A DNA stretch of 64,000 nt. Source: PMP191F sp047602185. Its GTDB lineage: Bacteria; Bacteroidota; Bacteroidia; Chitinophagales; Chitinophagaceae. Positions 27,801-35,727 of this stretch are shown in pieces. A program made the position numbers and the translations under genes. The notes beneath the pieces were generated by a model. That model worked only from the letters and a program-made list of their open reading frames with translations. It was not told the origin of the DNA and ran no database searches. Where the stretch lies: contig JASGHY010000001.1 in NCBI GenBank assembly GCA_047602185.1, forward strand, positions 2,604,001-2,668,000, read 5' to 3'. The number at the start of each line of letters is the position of its first letter. Position 1 is the stretch's first letter.

Positions 27801-29271
27801 GCAGGATTTTTCAGATTCATCACGCGTTATTTATTACAGTAAAAAAGATTCACTGGCAGCCGCCTTACTTGCAAACAATGCAGCTTCAGCATTTGGGGTA
27901 ACTGTAAGAACTGAATACATAGAAGAAAACAGGAATCCGCCTGCTGTACCATTATTATTCTTAAACCTGCGCCGCAACAGTCAATGCCAGGATGTTGCCA
28001 TAGGAGCAATGAGCCGCAACCTGCAGGAGATCTGGAAAGGTGGTACCAGTAACCGGCTGTGCCGGGTAGATCTTGATCAACAACTGATCTATTACTCCAC
28101 AGGCGATAAAAATACTTACGGTACCTACCGCATTACCGAAGTATGCGCAGTAAATGGCGTGTACAGGGTAATAACAAAAGCCACTACTGATTATAAAATA
28201 TTCTTCATCCGCAATATCAGCAGCGATGGTTTTGATCTCTCCATGTGCCAGAACAATTATACGCTGGCACAGGCACAAAATATCCGGGATACCTCCTATT
28301 GCGATCATTTCAACAGGATGAGATTGTATTATGAAGAAGACAGCATCCGTACATATGTTCCTTACGATGCTAAAAACTATACCCCCACACAAAAGGATAA
28401 AATAACTTCTGTTAGTAGTTCCGGGCAGAGATACGAGTTGGAAGGCGTTACTATTTGTGTCAATGCCACCAACTTCCCGGGCACTGAGAAAAGAGAATTA
28501 CTTATTCAGAATGGCCTTGTTAATCAGTCCGGATTTACAGCTGCTTTTAAAGATTCCTGGCGGTCTCAGCCATTCAAAGGCACTCCATTCGACAGGGACT
28601 ACCTGTTCGTAAGGCGACATTTAATACCGGGACCTAGCAGTAAAGTTCCATCAACACCCGATCCCTGTACAACCACCTATACATCCATAGCTACAGCAGA
28701 AAAAGCAATTGGCCTGGATAAGATCTGCCGTCTTAATCTCTCCAGCCAGAGGCTGGAACAGGTACCGGCAGAACTGGGTAAACTCGGCAACCTGCAATAC
28801 CTCGACATCCGCAATAACTATCTTACTGATAAGGATAGCATCAGGCTATATACCATGCTGCCCAAAACACGCATCCTTTTCTATCCGCAACAACAGTCTC
28901 CATCGCAGGAAGTTTCCGGCGACTGGACCTCGATAGGACAACTGGAGCTTGATAAGAGATTTACTCCTGTAAAAAAACAAAAACTGGACCCCTACGATCT
29001 TGGCAGGCAGTTAGCAACCAGTTATTTCCGCAGAATAAAAATTACAGCTTATTACAGCAATGAAAAAGAGATGGACGAAGCACAGAAAAAAGCAATGATC
29101 GTAAAGGATTACATTCTCAAAAATGCCGCCAGCAAAGTTGATCTTTCAGATAAGATCGTTACTGAAACAAAGCTGTTAAATACCAGCAGCAACCAAATGA
29201 TGCAGCAAAGATCAGCTAACAACAACCTATATGTTGAGATCTTTGCTGAATATGCAGTCCTGAAGAAATAA
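24889..29271 (+). CDS. Giant membrane protein with vWA-like, PKD-like, LRR and OmpA-like parts (ternary operon)
   Basis: A 1460-residue protein starting at GTG 24889, overlapping the MoxR stop by one base. Order seen: a cytosolic helical head (1-105), TM1 (~107-127), two PKD/Ig-like extracytoplasmic domains (130-310), TM2 (~334-356) and a Pro-rich linker (DPPPPPNKPPY). A cytosolic region (~420-800) then begins with a vWA-like segment: EYLVLIDKTNAKSQQ, where Asp 450 sits at the MIDAS position but the DxSxS is degenerate, then YELYPSHIVIIMGSGHQ. TM3 (~807-827) leads to a second extracytoplasmic part with Ig-like strands. This part contains a short leucine-rich repeat region (CRLNLSSQRLEQVPAELG, near 1280) and an OmpA-like end (ITAYYSNEKEMDEAQKKA). 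This is an unusual sensor-effector architecture. Domain limits are estimates. Confidence 0.75.
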   Translation: MPAKDKIPSPVHLPLEIFISMLRTENISVKPDDYIEMLKIVEQTGSDNIHQLKYRLCPLIVTNEEEQAKFYTIFDKYVQLNKIDEEGEPIKEPVPPTENIKRAIRAYWIYISLVALLITALLIYFLTRPVYPEYAANFIANKPNNQFITGDTIQLDAASTFNNLPLDTTKAHISWNTGEGWTFTDQSQINLPVTAEKILYVSLKVNSGKQFQHESVFTDSFPVCTYSLTGLAVEPNNSLPSKGDKVVLKAVFRGTPPAALLQWSVNDRPLIATGDSIVFSFDSVGDYNIKASAGDCFAATKSVEQQFSIKESGNNYLLQTLQSGAAITPATRMRKWLLWTLIALPLIALLTAYLLHKRVKKQAQKPVIQDPPPPPNKPPYTVPLENKDLQLVARERDMNLLFRAMRSRTEDESSILNIPRSIRSVIKSGGVPTLVFTNKLRHQEYLVLIDKTNAKSQQLFLFEYLLKLVEQENIGVERFYYTRFDNFFNDNFRTGISLQRLYELYPSHIVIIMGSGHQLFEPATAIPDQEKLDTLKEWEGKAILTPIPYKDWLTKEKILGKQLVILPADIQGQVLLMQAIREKQLQHSNYLSSVPEFYEAGMYYFTDVADIKEYLNDDDLFQWLCAICVYPRVRWEIMIEVGNALFNAAGKPGKLNFSSLLKLVRIQWMKEGVFPEHTRLQLLKQLTVSNELLARKTVLEMLKYPELYFKDDHFFSVEKEQQQLTNEFVLFASGKHPEYEAAYQQFKTKWNQGQVYDGALKRYLDTQAGDNWETPLRINNRQVPLGKYFETTDITNIHHINRRFRKYYTAAGILLVASSILLLSGKPLLQKLNNKNFPLLTTDNNQPFILNFQLQADSCVKDTADITGQLITHDSSYPLIFTNGQASTSLPYSKLDAATITLAWKNNTQQITTGVSFASSNTILQLKGNCPPPVPDKPLTVYIRYNNNLYASLMSSFIRAQSGRYTLIADQQDFSDSSRVIYYSKKDSLAAALLANNAASAFGVTVRTEYIEENRNPPAVPLLFLNLRRNSQCQDVAIGAMSRNLQEIWKGGTSNRLCRVDLDQQLIYYSTGDKNTYGTYRITEVCAVNGVYRVITKATTDYKIFFIRNISSDGFDLSMCQNNYTLAQAQNIRDTSYCDHFNRMRLYYEEDSIRTYVPYDAKNYTPTQKDKITSVSSSGQRYELEGVTICVNATNFPGTEKRELLIQNGLVNQSGFTAAFKDSWRSQPFKGTPFDRDYLFVRRHLIPGPSSKVPSTPDPCTTTYTSIATAEKAIGLDKICRLNLSSQRLEQVPAELGKLGNLQYLDIRNNYLTDKDSIRLYTMLPKTRILFYPQQQSPSQEVSGDWTSIGQLELDKRFTPVKKQKLDPYDLGRQLATSYFRRIKITAYYSNEKEMDEAQKKAMIVKDYILKNAASKVDLSDKIVTETKLLNTSSNQMMQQRSANNNLYVEIFAEYAVLKK

Positions 29272-29310
29272 ATTGATTATCCGGATAGAGGTAGATTGCG
29301 ATCCAGAGAC

Positions 29311-29391
29311 TTAACCTGTCAGCTCTAAGCTATCAGGCAAAGATCCCTTATAAAAGCAATTAACCTGCTCAGGTCAGACCCGACAGGTTAA
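29311..29391. repeat. Inverted repeat downstream of the ternary operon
   Basis: TTAACCTGTC at 29311-29320 is repeated inverted as GACAGGTTAA at 29382-29391. Between them is a small hairpin ACCTG-CT-CAGGT. It may be a 3' processing structure for the large operon; there is no T-tract, so it is not a classical terminator. The remaining bases of 29272-29434 show nothing else. Confidence 0.5.
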
Positions 29392-29434
29392 ACCATTTAA
29401 TCATAGCCTGACTTTCTCCGGCAACCGGCATGAA

Positions 29435-29477
29435 TAAAAAAAACCGCGGAAATCAGCAGTACTGTACTTCCGCGGTT
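29435..29477 (-). terminator. Rho-independent terminator of the beta-barrel gene
   Basis: The stem AACCGCGGAA / TTCCGCGGTT, with extra pairing around AGTACTGTACT, is followed on the minus strand by eight T. It lies 24 bases after the stop of the gene at 29501. Confidence 0.8.
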
Positions 29478-29500
29478 CGTAAATAAGTTATATCAGGCGC

Positions 29501-30088
29501 TTAAATGATCCTGAAGCCCAGGTACACCTGGAACCCCTGGTTTTTCCATTTATCCTTGTTATCAATATCATTGATATCAGACAAGCCTACAACATAGCGG
29601 CCCCCTATTTTCAATGAACCGAGGTTCAATTGAACACCTCCCAGCATAGAAAGGTCGCCTTTCTTAAATGCATCCTCACCATTTTTCACCAGCGTTTTAT
29701 CCTGGTTCAGCAGGATGCCGAACTGCGGACCTGCCTGCAATGAAAGAAAAGGCGCCGGGCGAACACTCAAAAGAATGGGAATGCTTAAATAATTGAGTTT
29801 TCCTTTTACATCATCAACCCCGCCCGGGTAAATATCACTGAACTTTTCACCGGTACGGTAATTGGTCTGGCTCCATAATACTTCGGGTTGAATACCGATC
29901 ACTTTACTGAAATTAAGCTCAGCAAAAGCGCCAACATTATACCCAAATCGAAATTCATCCTTAAACGATTCTCCGTCAACTTTAAAAATATTTGCTCCAC
30001 CTTTTATACCCAGGTGAAAACCTTGAGCAAAACTAACCGAGCCTGTTAAAACAGTAGCGGCCGCCAATACCAGGAACTTGTATTTCAT
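29501..30088 (-). CDS. Outer-membrane beta-barrel protein (PorT-like family)
   Basis: A 195-residue protein. ATG 30088 gives a clean signal peptide MKYKFLVLAAATVLTGSVSFAQ; the longer frame to 30133 is less likely. The mature part starts GFHLGIKGGANIFKVDG and continues with amphipathic strands: FGYNVGAFAELNF, IGIQPEVLWSQTNY, LSIPILLSVRP and LSLQAGPQFGILL. It ends GFQVYLGFRII, with a terminal aromatic/hydrophobic strand. These are features of the eight-stranded outer-membrane beta-barrel family common in Bacteroidota (PF13568-like). It is a single gene with its own terminator. Role unknown; such proteins are structural or adhesion-related. Confidence 0.8.
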   Translation of the reverse strand: MKYKFLVLAAATVLTGSVSFAQGFHLGIKGGANIFKVDGESFKDEFRFGYNVGAFAELNFSKVIGIQPEVLWSQTNYRTGEKFSDIYPGGVDDVKGKLNYLSIPILLSVRPAPFLSLQAGPQFGILLNQDKTLVKNGEDAFKKGDLSMLGGVQLNLGSLKIGGRYVVGLSDINDIDNKDKWKNQGFQVYLGFRII

Positions 30089-30575
30089 ACTGACTGATTT
30101 TGTTTGATTAAAACTTTTCAACTTATATGCCAATGCTTTATGCAGGTTGTTAATTTACATTAACAGCTACGTGAAGGAATTTGTAAAATTTTTATGCCAA
30201 CCATCCGGCATCTCACTTCAACAATATATGTACACTAACGACAATGTATAATTACCGAACATGAAAAGCTTATTGCATGCAACCAGGCGATGCAGCAAGC
30301 AGTAATTTCCCTCAAAGTAAGTGGTAACCCGGGCTGAAGTATCAGAGCGATGCGAAGATAAAGGCTAAGTACAATTCAATGGACACGCTGTAGAGCAACA
30401 TGGCATATTTTTCTACAAACCAATGATTACAATCGCTTTCTTTGCAACCGGAAGGCGGGAGTACACGCAAAAAACACATTAAAAAAACGACATCAAATTT
30501 AACTGTTCTCTTTTTTTACTATCTTAATGTTATATCCCGGAAAAAATTATCAGAAGAAGAGATTAATACAGAACA
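30089..30575. other. Intergenic region between divergent genes, no gene seen
   Basis: No ORF or repeat family member is seen in this AT-rich gap between the beta-barrel gene (minus) and the LytTR regulator gene (plus). It should hold the promoters of both, but no clear TTG-N20-TAnnTTTG pair was recognised. Confidence 0.5.
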
Positions 30576-31268
30576 ATGAAATGCCTGATAGTTGACGATA
30601 ATGAAATGGCGAGACTGACACTGCACCACCTTGCAGCGCAAACAGGTGTGCTGGAAGAGATCCATGAATGCAAGAACGCCATAGAAGCCCATCATTTTAT
30701 TACCAGCCACCCTATAGACCTGCTTTTCCTGGACATAGAAATGCCAGGTATGACAGGTATAGAGCTACTGAGATCCCTCCCCCGTAAACCACTGGTTATT
30801 TTTACCACTTCCAATAAGGACTATGCAGCAGAGGCATTTGAATTGCATGTGGTAGATTACCTGGTAAAGCCCTTTACACTGCCCCGCCTGCTGGCTGCAC
30901 TTGAAAAGGTACGCGAGATCAGGGCACGGGGTAATGCAGAACTGAGGGCCATTGAGAACGAATACCTGTTTATTAAGGACAATGGTGTTCTCAAGAAAAT
31001 TAAGCTGGATGAGATCCTGTGGATGGAAGCAATGGGCGATTACATTAAAATTCATGTGTCCGGCAAATGGTACATTGTACATACAACCTTAAAAGCTGCC
31101 GAAGAAAAAATAGCCTCCGGCCGTTTTATGCGGGTACACCGTAGCTATATTGTGGCACTTGATAAGATTGATGCTATTGAAGATGGTGTATTAACTATTA
31201 TGGGCAAGCCCGTACCCGTGGCAGAAGGCTATCGCGCCCAGTTAATGCAAAAGCTGAACCTGTTGTAA
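30576..31268 (+). CDS. LytTR-family response regulator
   Basis: A 230-residue two-component regulator. The receiver domain (1-115) has acidic pocket IVDDNE, phospho-acceptor Asp 53 in LLFLDIEMPGMTG, Thr in IFTTSNKDYAAEAF and Lys in VDYLVKPFTLPRL. The C-terminal LytTR DNA-binding domain (about 130-230) has FIKDNGVLKKIKLDEILWMEA, GDYIKIHV and FMRVHRSYIVALDKIDAIE, all typical. LytTR regulators in Bacteroidota commonly pair with LytS-type kinases. Here the gene is followed after 51 bases by a hybrid kinase, which is a plausible partner. Target genes are not indicated. Confidence 0.93.
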   Translation: MKCLIVDDNEMARLTLHHLAAQTGVLEEIHECKNAIEAHHFITSHPIDLLFLDIEMPGMTGIELLRSLPRKPLVIFTTSNKDYAAEAFELHVVDYLVKPFTLPRLLAALEKVREIRARGNAELRAIENEYLFIKDNGVLKKIKLDEILWMEAMGDYIKIHVSGKWYIVHTTLKAAEEKIASGRFMRVHRSYIVALDKIDAIEDGVLTIMGKPVPVAEGYRAQLMQKLNLL

Positions 31269-31319
31269 CAACATCCCCCGATACCAGGTAAACCTTTTTC
31301 ACGTTCACAAACAACTAAC

Positions 31320-33950
31320 ATGAAAACGAGGTTTAAGACCAATTTCCTCATTTACGTTATTATTATTTGCGTACTGGCTTTTCTTGTAGCCAGTATTATC
31401 CTGCAATTGAGTACTGAAAAAAGTATCCGTGAACTGGATGAGGGCAATAAGCAAAGCATCACCCTTTTTAATGTACACAGCCAGATAGAAAAGGTAACTG
31501 TCGATGTTATTACCATCGAATCAAAGATCAGGGGACTGGTAATTACCGGCAACGATAAATTTGTTGAAGGCGTACGCGATACCATGATCAACCTGAAGGT
31601 AGACCTGGAAGTATTGCAACAAATTGCCATGACCAATGTAAACCAGGCCCAATTCCTTACGCTCACCATCCTTGCAGACAAAAAGATCAGCAGTTGTAAC
31701 CAGATCCTTGATGCCTATTACAAACAGGGAAAAGAAGGTGCTGCGCAGATCATCGCATCAGGCCGGCCTACCCGCCTCCGCGACAGCATTATGCAGATAA
31801 CTTCGCAGATAGAAGGCCAGTTACAACACCACCTTACCGATAATATTGCCAAAAACCAGCATCGCTCACAGTCTGTACTGGCACTCAGCCGCTCCCTTAC
31901 AATTCTATCTGTTATTGCCACCCTTTTATTGTCATTGATCGTTATCCGCCACCTTGTGTACCAGCATCGGCTTATTAACCGCCTGGAAACACTGAATGAC
32001 AGCGAAGCCGAAGCCCGTAAACAGGTAGAAAAGGTATCGGCAGACATTCATGATCTCTATAACCATGCGCCCTGTGGGTATCACTCACTGGATAAGGAGG
32101 GAACGTTTATCTCTATTAACGATACCGAACTGAACTGGCTTGGCTATAAGCGGGAAGAGATGCTGCATAAAATAAAATTTCCCGACCTGCTGGATGAGCG
32201 AGGCCTGGAATTATTCAAGCAGAAGTTTCCCGAGTTCAAAAAAAATGGCAGTGTCAGCAACCTCCATTTCAATATAATCACTAAAAAAGGAACCTTATTA
32301 CCGGTATCCCTTAGCTCTACTGCTATTTACGATGAAGCAGGCAACTATGTTTCCAGCAGAACCACCCTGTATGATATAACAGACCTGTTAAAAAATGAAC
32401 AGGCTTTAAAAGAAGCAAGACGTATAGCAGAAGATTCTGTTCGTGTAAAAGAGCAGTTCCTGGCAAACATGAGCCACGAAATACGCACGCCCATCAATTC
32501 AGTGATAGGGTTTACCAACCTGCTGCAAAAAACCTCATTATCCGATGACCAGTCGCAGTTTGTTACCCTCATCCAGTCTGCCAGCGAAAACCTGCTTACC
32601 ATCATCAACGATATCCTTGATATTTCAAAGATTGAAGCCGGCATGTTACGGGTCGAAAAAAATCCGTTCAGTCTGCGTGGCCTGTGCAGTTCTATAGAAA
32701 CCATGTTCTACCACAAAGCCCGCGAAAAGAAATTATCATTCTCCATCTCCGTACAGGACGATATTCCCGATACCTTACAGGGCGATGCCGTACGCCTTAC
32801 TCAAATACTGGTGAACCTCATCAGCAATGCGATCAAATTCACACATCATGGAGGCATTACAGTAAATATCACTTCAGCTCAACAGAATACTACACATGTA
32901 AGGTTACGCATTGCCATTAAGGACAGTGGCATCGGTATTCCAAAAGATAAAGTAGTAACCATTTTTGAACGGTTTGAACAAGGCGAAACAGATACCACCC
33001 GCAAATACGGAGGCACCGGTCTTGGTTTATCCATTGTAAAAAACCTGGTACAACTGCAGGGCGGAACCATCACCGTACAGAGCGAATACGAAAAAGGCAC
33101 TGAGTTCTTACTGGAACTCCAATATGAGCTACTGCCTATGAATGAAGCTGCACATACAGATGCACAGGCAGGCGACCCCGATAATAATATCAGCTCTTTC
33201 AATGGAGTGAAAATACTGGTGGCAGAAGATAACCAGATGAACCAGCTACTGGTTAAATACATCTTCCGCAACTGGCAGCTTCACTTTGAACTGGCAGAAA
33301 ATGGTAAAGAAGTGATCGACTGGCTGCAACGTGAGCAGTTTGACCTGCTATTGCTCGATATCCAGATGCCCATTATGGATGGCTATGTAACAGCACAAAC
33401 CATCCGCAACGAATTACACGCCGACATACCTATCATTGCCATGACAGCACATGCACTGGCAGGCGAGCGTGAAAAATGCCTGAGCTATGGTATGAACGAT
33501 TATATCTCCAAACCCCTGCACGAAAATGAGCTCTTCAAACTGCTGAAAAAATACCTTGCCACGCACCGCGAACCTATCAGCGCATTAAAAGATAAGTTTC
33601 ACTTTATCAACCTTGATTTCCTGTCGGACCTGGTAATGGGCAACGAAGACTTTCTAAAGAACATCGTCCGGCAGTTCCTGAACCAGTTTCCCGGTGAAAT
33701 GGATGTATTGCAAAATGCAGTGGAGCAAAACAATGCAAAACTCGTATCCACACAAGCTCACCATATTCAATCCACCGTATCGGTGCTTTGCAAAGGCAGT
33801 TCTTTTATAGAGCAACTGGACAAACTGGAGCAATTGGCCAAACGAAAGCCCAAACACGAAGTATTAAAAGAGACCTTCGGCGTACTGAACAATTACAAAA
33901 AAAGCCTTCTTGAAGAAACCGAAAGACTGCTGAATACTAATATCATGTAG
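31320..33950 (+). CDS. Hybrid sensor histidine kinase with CHASE3-like, PAS, HisKA, HATPase, REC and Hpt domains
   Basis: An 876-residue membrane kinase. TM1 (~10-32) and TM2 (~193-212, LTILSVIATLLLSLIVI) enclose a helical CHASE3-like sensor region. A PAS domain follows (~245-365: HAPCGYHSLDKEGTFISIN). HisKA has NMSHEIRTPINSV with His 386. The catalytic domain has VNLISNAIKFT, DSGIGIP and GGTGLGLSI boxes. A receiver follows with VAEDNQMN and Asp 680 in LLLDIQMPIMDG. An Hpt-like end has AHHIQSTVSVL with His 814. This is a complete phosphorelay chain on one protein. It lies just downstream of the LytTR regulator. The stimulus is unknown. Confidence 0.93.
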   Translation: MKTRFKTNFLIYVIIICVLAFLVASIILQLSTEKSIRELDEGNKQSITLFNVHSQIEKVTVDVITIESKIRGLVITGNDKFVEGVRDTMINLKVDLEVLQQIAMTNVNQAQFLTLTILADKKISSCNQILDAYYKQGKEGAAQIIASGRPTRLRDSIMQITSQIEGQLQHHLTDNIAKNQHRSQSVLALSRSLTILSVIATLLLSLIVIRHLVYQHRLINRLETLNDSEAEARKQVEKVSADIHDLYNHAPCGYHSLDKEGTFISINDTELNWLGYKREEMLHKIKFPDLLDERGLELFKQKFPEFKKNGSVSNLHFNIITKKGTLLPVSLSSTAIYDEAGNYVSSRTTLYDITDLLKNEQALKEARRIAEDSVRVKEQFLANMSHEIRTPINSVIGFTNLLQKTSLSDDQSQFVTLIQSASENLLTIINDILDISKIEAGMLRVEKNPFSLRGLCSSIETMFYHKAREKKLSFSISVQDDIPDTLQGDAVRLTQILVNLISNAIKFTHHGGITVNITSAQQNTTHVRLRIAIKDSGIGIPKDKVVTIFERFEQGETDTTRKYGGTGLGLSIVKNLVQLQGGTITVQSEYEKGTEFLLELQYELLPMNEAAHTDAQAGDPDNNISSFNGVKILVAEDNQMNQLLVKYIFRNWQLHFELAENGKEVIDWLQREQFDLLLLDIQMPIMDGYVTAQTIRNELHADIPIIAMTAHALAGEREKCLSYGMNDYISKPLHENELFKLLKKYLATHREPISALKDKFHFINLDFLSDLVMGNEDFLKNIVRQFLNQFPGEMDVLQNAVEQNNAKLVSTQAHHIQSTVSVLCKGSSFIEQLDKLEQLAKRKPKHEVLKETFGVLNNYKKSLLEETERLLNTNIM

Positions 33951-34036
33951 ATCAGACTAAAGATCAATCACTTATATTATCCAAAGGCATTTCTTAATAC
34001 TGTGCAACACGGTAGTGCCTGCATTCCATTTTCACA

Positions 34037-34126
34037 TCAATGTCGTTGAATCAAGGCATTATATTCCGGCGGGTGGGCCGGGCCGTGGCAGGTATCTTCA
34101 CCAGCCACTTCATTCAACGACATTGA
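34037..34126. repeat. Palindromic repeat element, copy 1
   Basis: A 90-base element bounded by 15-base perfect inverted repeats TCAATGTCGTTGAAT / ATTCAACGACATTGA. The interior has ATTCCGGCGGGTGGG and GTGGCAGGTATCTTCACC, then AGCCACTT. The inner GGCGGGTG can partly pair with CACCAGCC, so the whole can fold as one long hairpin. A second copy in the same orientation is at 37018-37120. There is no ORF. It resembles a REP/BIME or MITE-like element; no mobilising protein is in the window. Confidence 0.8.
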
Positions 34127-34244
34127 CTTGTACATTCTCCCAATTTTCAAATCGGCTAATTAGCTTTCACCGCCCTTTTTTCCGGGTTCGGCTTCCTTTT
34201 CACCGGGTTCACCGATAACGGAACCATACCCCCTCTCCGGCGTC

Positions 34245-34307
34245 CTATCTTTGAGTTGTCAATGCAGAACAAACCAGCAAAGACAAAAATAACAGACTGA
34301 TTTTCAT
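34245..34307 (-). pseudogene. Signal-peptide-like fragment, probably a frameshifted small gene
   Basis: The ATG at 34307 encodes MKISLLFLSLLVCSALTTQR and then a TAG. This is a textbook signal peptide or short lipoprotein leader with nothing after it. A +1 shift just before the stop opens a further ~30 codons reading KDRTPERGYGSVIGEPGEKE and on to GKKGGES. A small secreted charged peptide that lost its frame is therefore plausible. It may also be chance. It lies in the gene-poor region after the hybrid kinase. Confidence 0.35.
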
Positions 34308-34489
34308 AACTTAATAGATAACCCCTATACTCTTTTTAATCCCTTTTGGTTCAGGCCCTGAAAAGAATTGTAACGCAAACCAAACAAAAGATTTTTCCTG
34401 TCCAGGAATTATCTTCCGTAGAAGGTTACATTTTTCAACAAACCGGGAGTTATTCACTCCATAACTTCCGGAATTGTTGAGTTTTCATC

Positions 34490-34970
34490 ACATGATTTTT
34501 TATAGCCCTTGTAGTGGCAACCAACAGTTGATCCGCACCCTTTGAGTAGAATGGCTTTAATAACAGACGATCCCGTGGTTTTTCTTAATAACCAGACCCT
34601 AAACTTTTAACATCGCGCAGTACACATCAATAATGACTTTTTTCATGGTTTCATACGTTGATACGTACCCCTAAACTCAAATGGTTTTGATAGTAGCTAA
34701 TCCGTGGTTTTTCTAACAAACAAGCCATACCCTAAATGTTAGCACAAGGCCCTGGTAACACAATCAATGATGGATTTATTTCACAGGTTATTGTTTCATA
34801 TGCTGATCCGCACCCTTAAACTAAACATGGTCCTGGTAGTAGCAAATCCGTGTTTTTCCCAACAAACCCAACCCTGAACTTTAGAAAATTACAACTCCTG
34901 AACACAACATGCATCAATGATAGAGTCTGTTGTATAAACTGGTTTCATAAGTGGTAAGTTAAAATTTAGA
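34490..34970. repeat. Degenerate tandem repeats (~130-145 bases) with decayed leader-peptide ORFs
   Basis: An anchor (C/T)TGATCCGCACCC or close variant recurs at 34528, 34658 and 34803, so the units are 130 and 145 bases apart. Each unit goes on to ATGGT(T/C)(C/T)TGATAGTAGC-like sequence, AATCCGTGGTTTTTC and an ACAAACC..ACCCTAAA-like end. The third unit contains an intact 36-residue ORF (34767-34877) reading MMDLFHRLLFHMLIRTLKLN, then MVLVVANPCFSQQTQP, which looks like a signal peptide. The other units carry stops and frameshifts. The surrounding sequence 33951-35090 otherwise shows only palindrome copy 1 and the small fragment at 34245. Confidence 0.7.
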
Positions 34971-35089
34971 TTCGCAACCGTTAGAAAACATTCGACTCTC
35001 TCCCTTAAGAGGTTGTCTGCGAACAGCAGGCAACTTTTTTATTTTATGGGTTTCACGCAAAGAAGGCAATTATGAGACAGTTCCGGGTT

Positions 35090-35727
35090 TCGGGTTGAAG
35101 AATCGTGAGACGTTAGTCGTCAGTCGTGAGTGGCTGAAGCAAGTGAATAGTGAATGGTCAATAATGAATACCTGGCCCCTTGTAAACTTTTCAACCTATC
35201 AACCTGTTAACTGTATTCCCTGTGCCTTAAAACTTGTGCATTAACTTATAACCTAAAACTTACAACCTGTATTCGCGTTCGGCGTTAAGCGTTTTGCATT
35301 CAGCAACTGTATTCCTTGTGCCTTATCTCTTGATTCTTGTGTCTTAACTTATAACCTAAAACTTACAACTTCTTTTTAGAAAACACGGACTTACCCCGGC
35401 CGATAGATGGAGCTCTGATACAGGAATGATACAGCACTGATACAGCAAGCCTACAGAAGATCATCACTTTTACCTATTTATGATCACACAGACACCCCAA
35501 TCGGATCAACCGAACGAAGTTAGAAGTACACGAATATGTACAATATCGAATGCTGAATTTTGAAGGCCGAATTTCGAAGGAAAAACAGCCGCGAGCTTTG
35601 AGCTACGAGCGGCGAGCAAATACAGCAGCGACCACTCACGACTCACGATTGACGACTCACGATTTTCTTTCACGTTTCACGAATTAGCCCCCTCACGATT
35701 GCCGTCTGCCGATTCACGCCTCCCCCA
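35090..35727. repeat. Dispersed mosaic repeat block E
   Basis: This is the largest block, between the tandem repeats and the stop codon of the metallophosphoesterase (minus, 35728). It contains AGTGAATAGTGAATGGTCAA, AACTTATAACCTAAAACTTA twice and the 110-base unit GCGTTCGGCGTTAAGCG at 35275. GAGCTTTGAGCTACGAGCGG is shared with block B, and a run of CACGACTCACGATTGACG / CACGATTGCCGTCTGCCG words ends the block about 15 bases from the stop codon. There is no ORF of note. Confidence 0.8.

Noticed and set aside
34490..34970. CRISPR or att-site array
   Set aside because: Units are 130-145 bases and diverged along their whole length; there is no integrase gene nearby.
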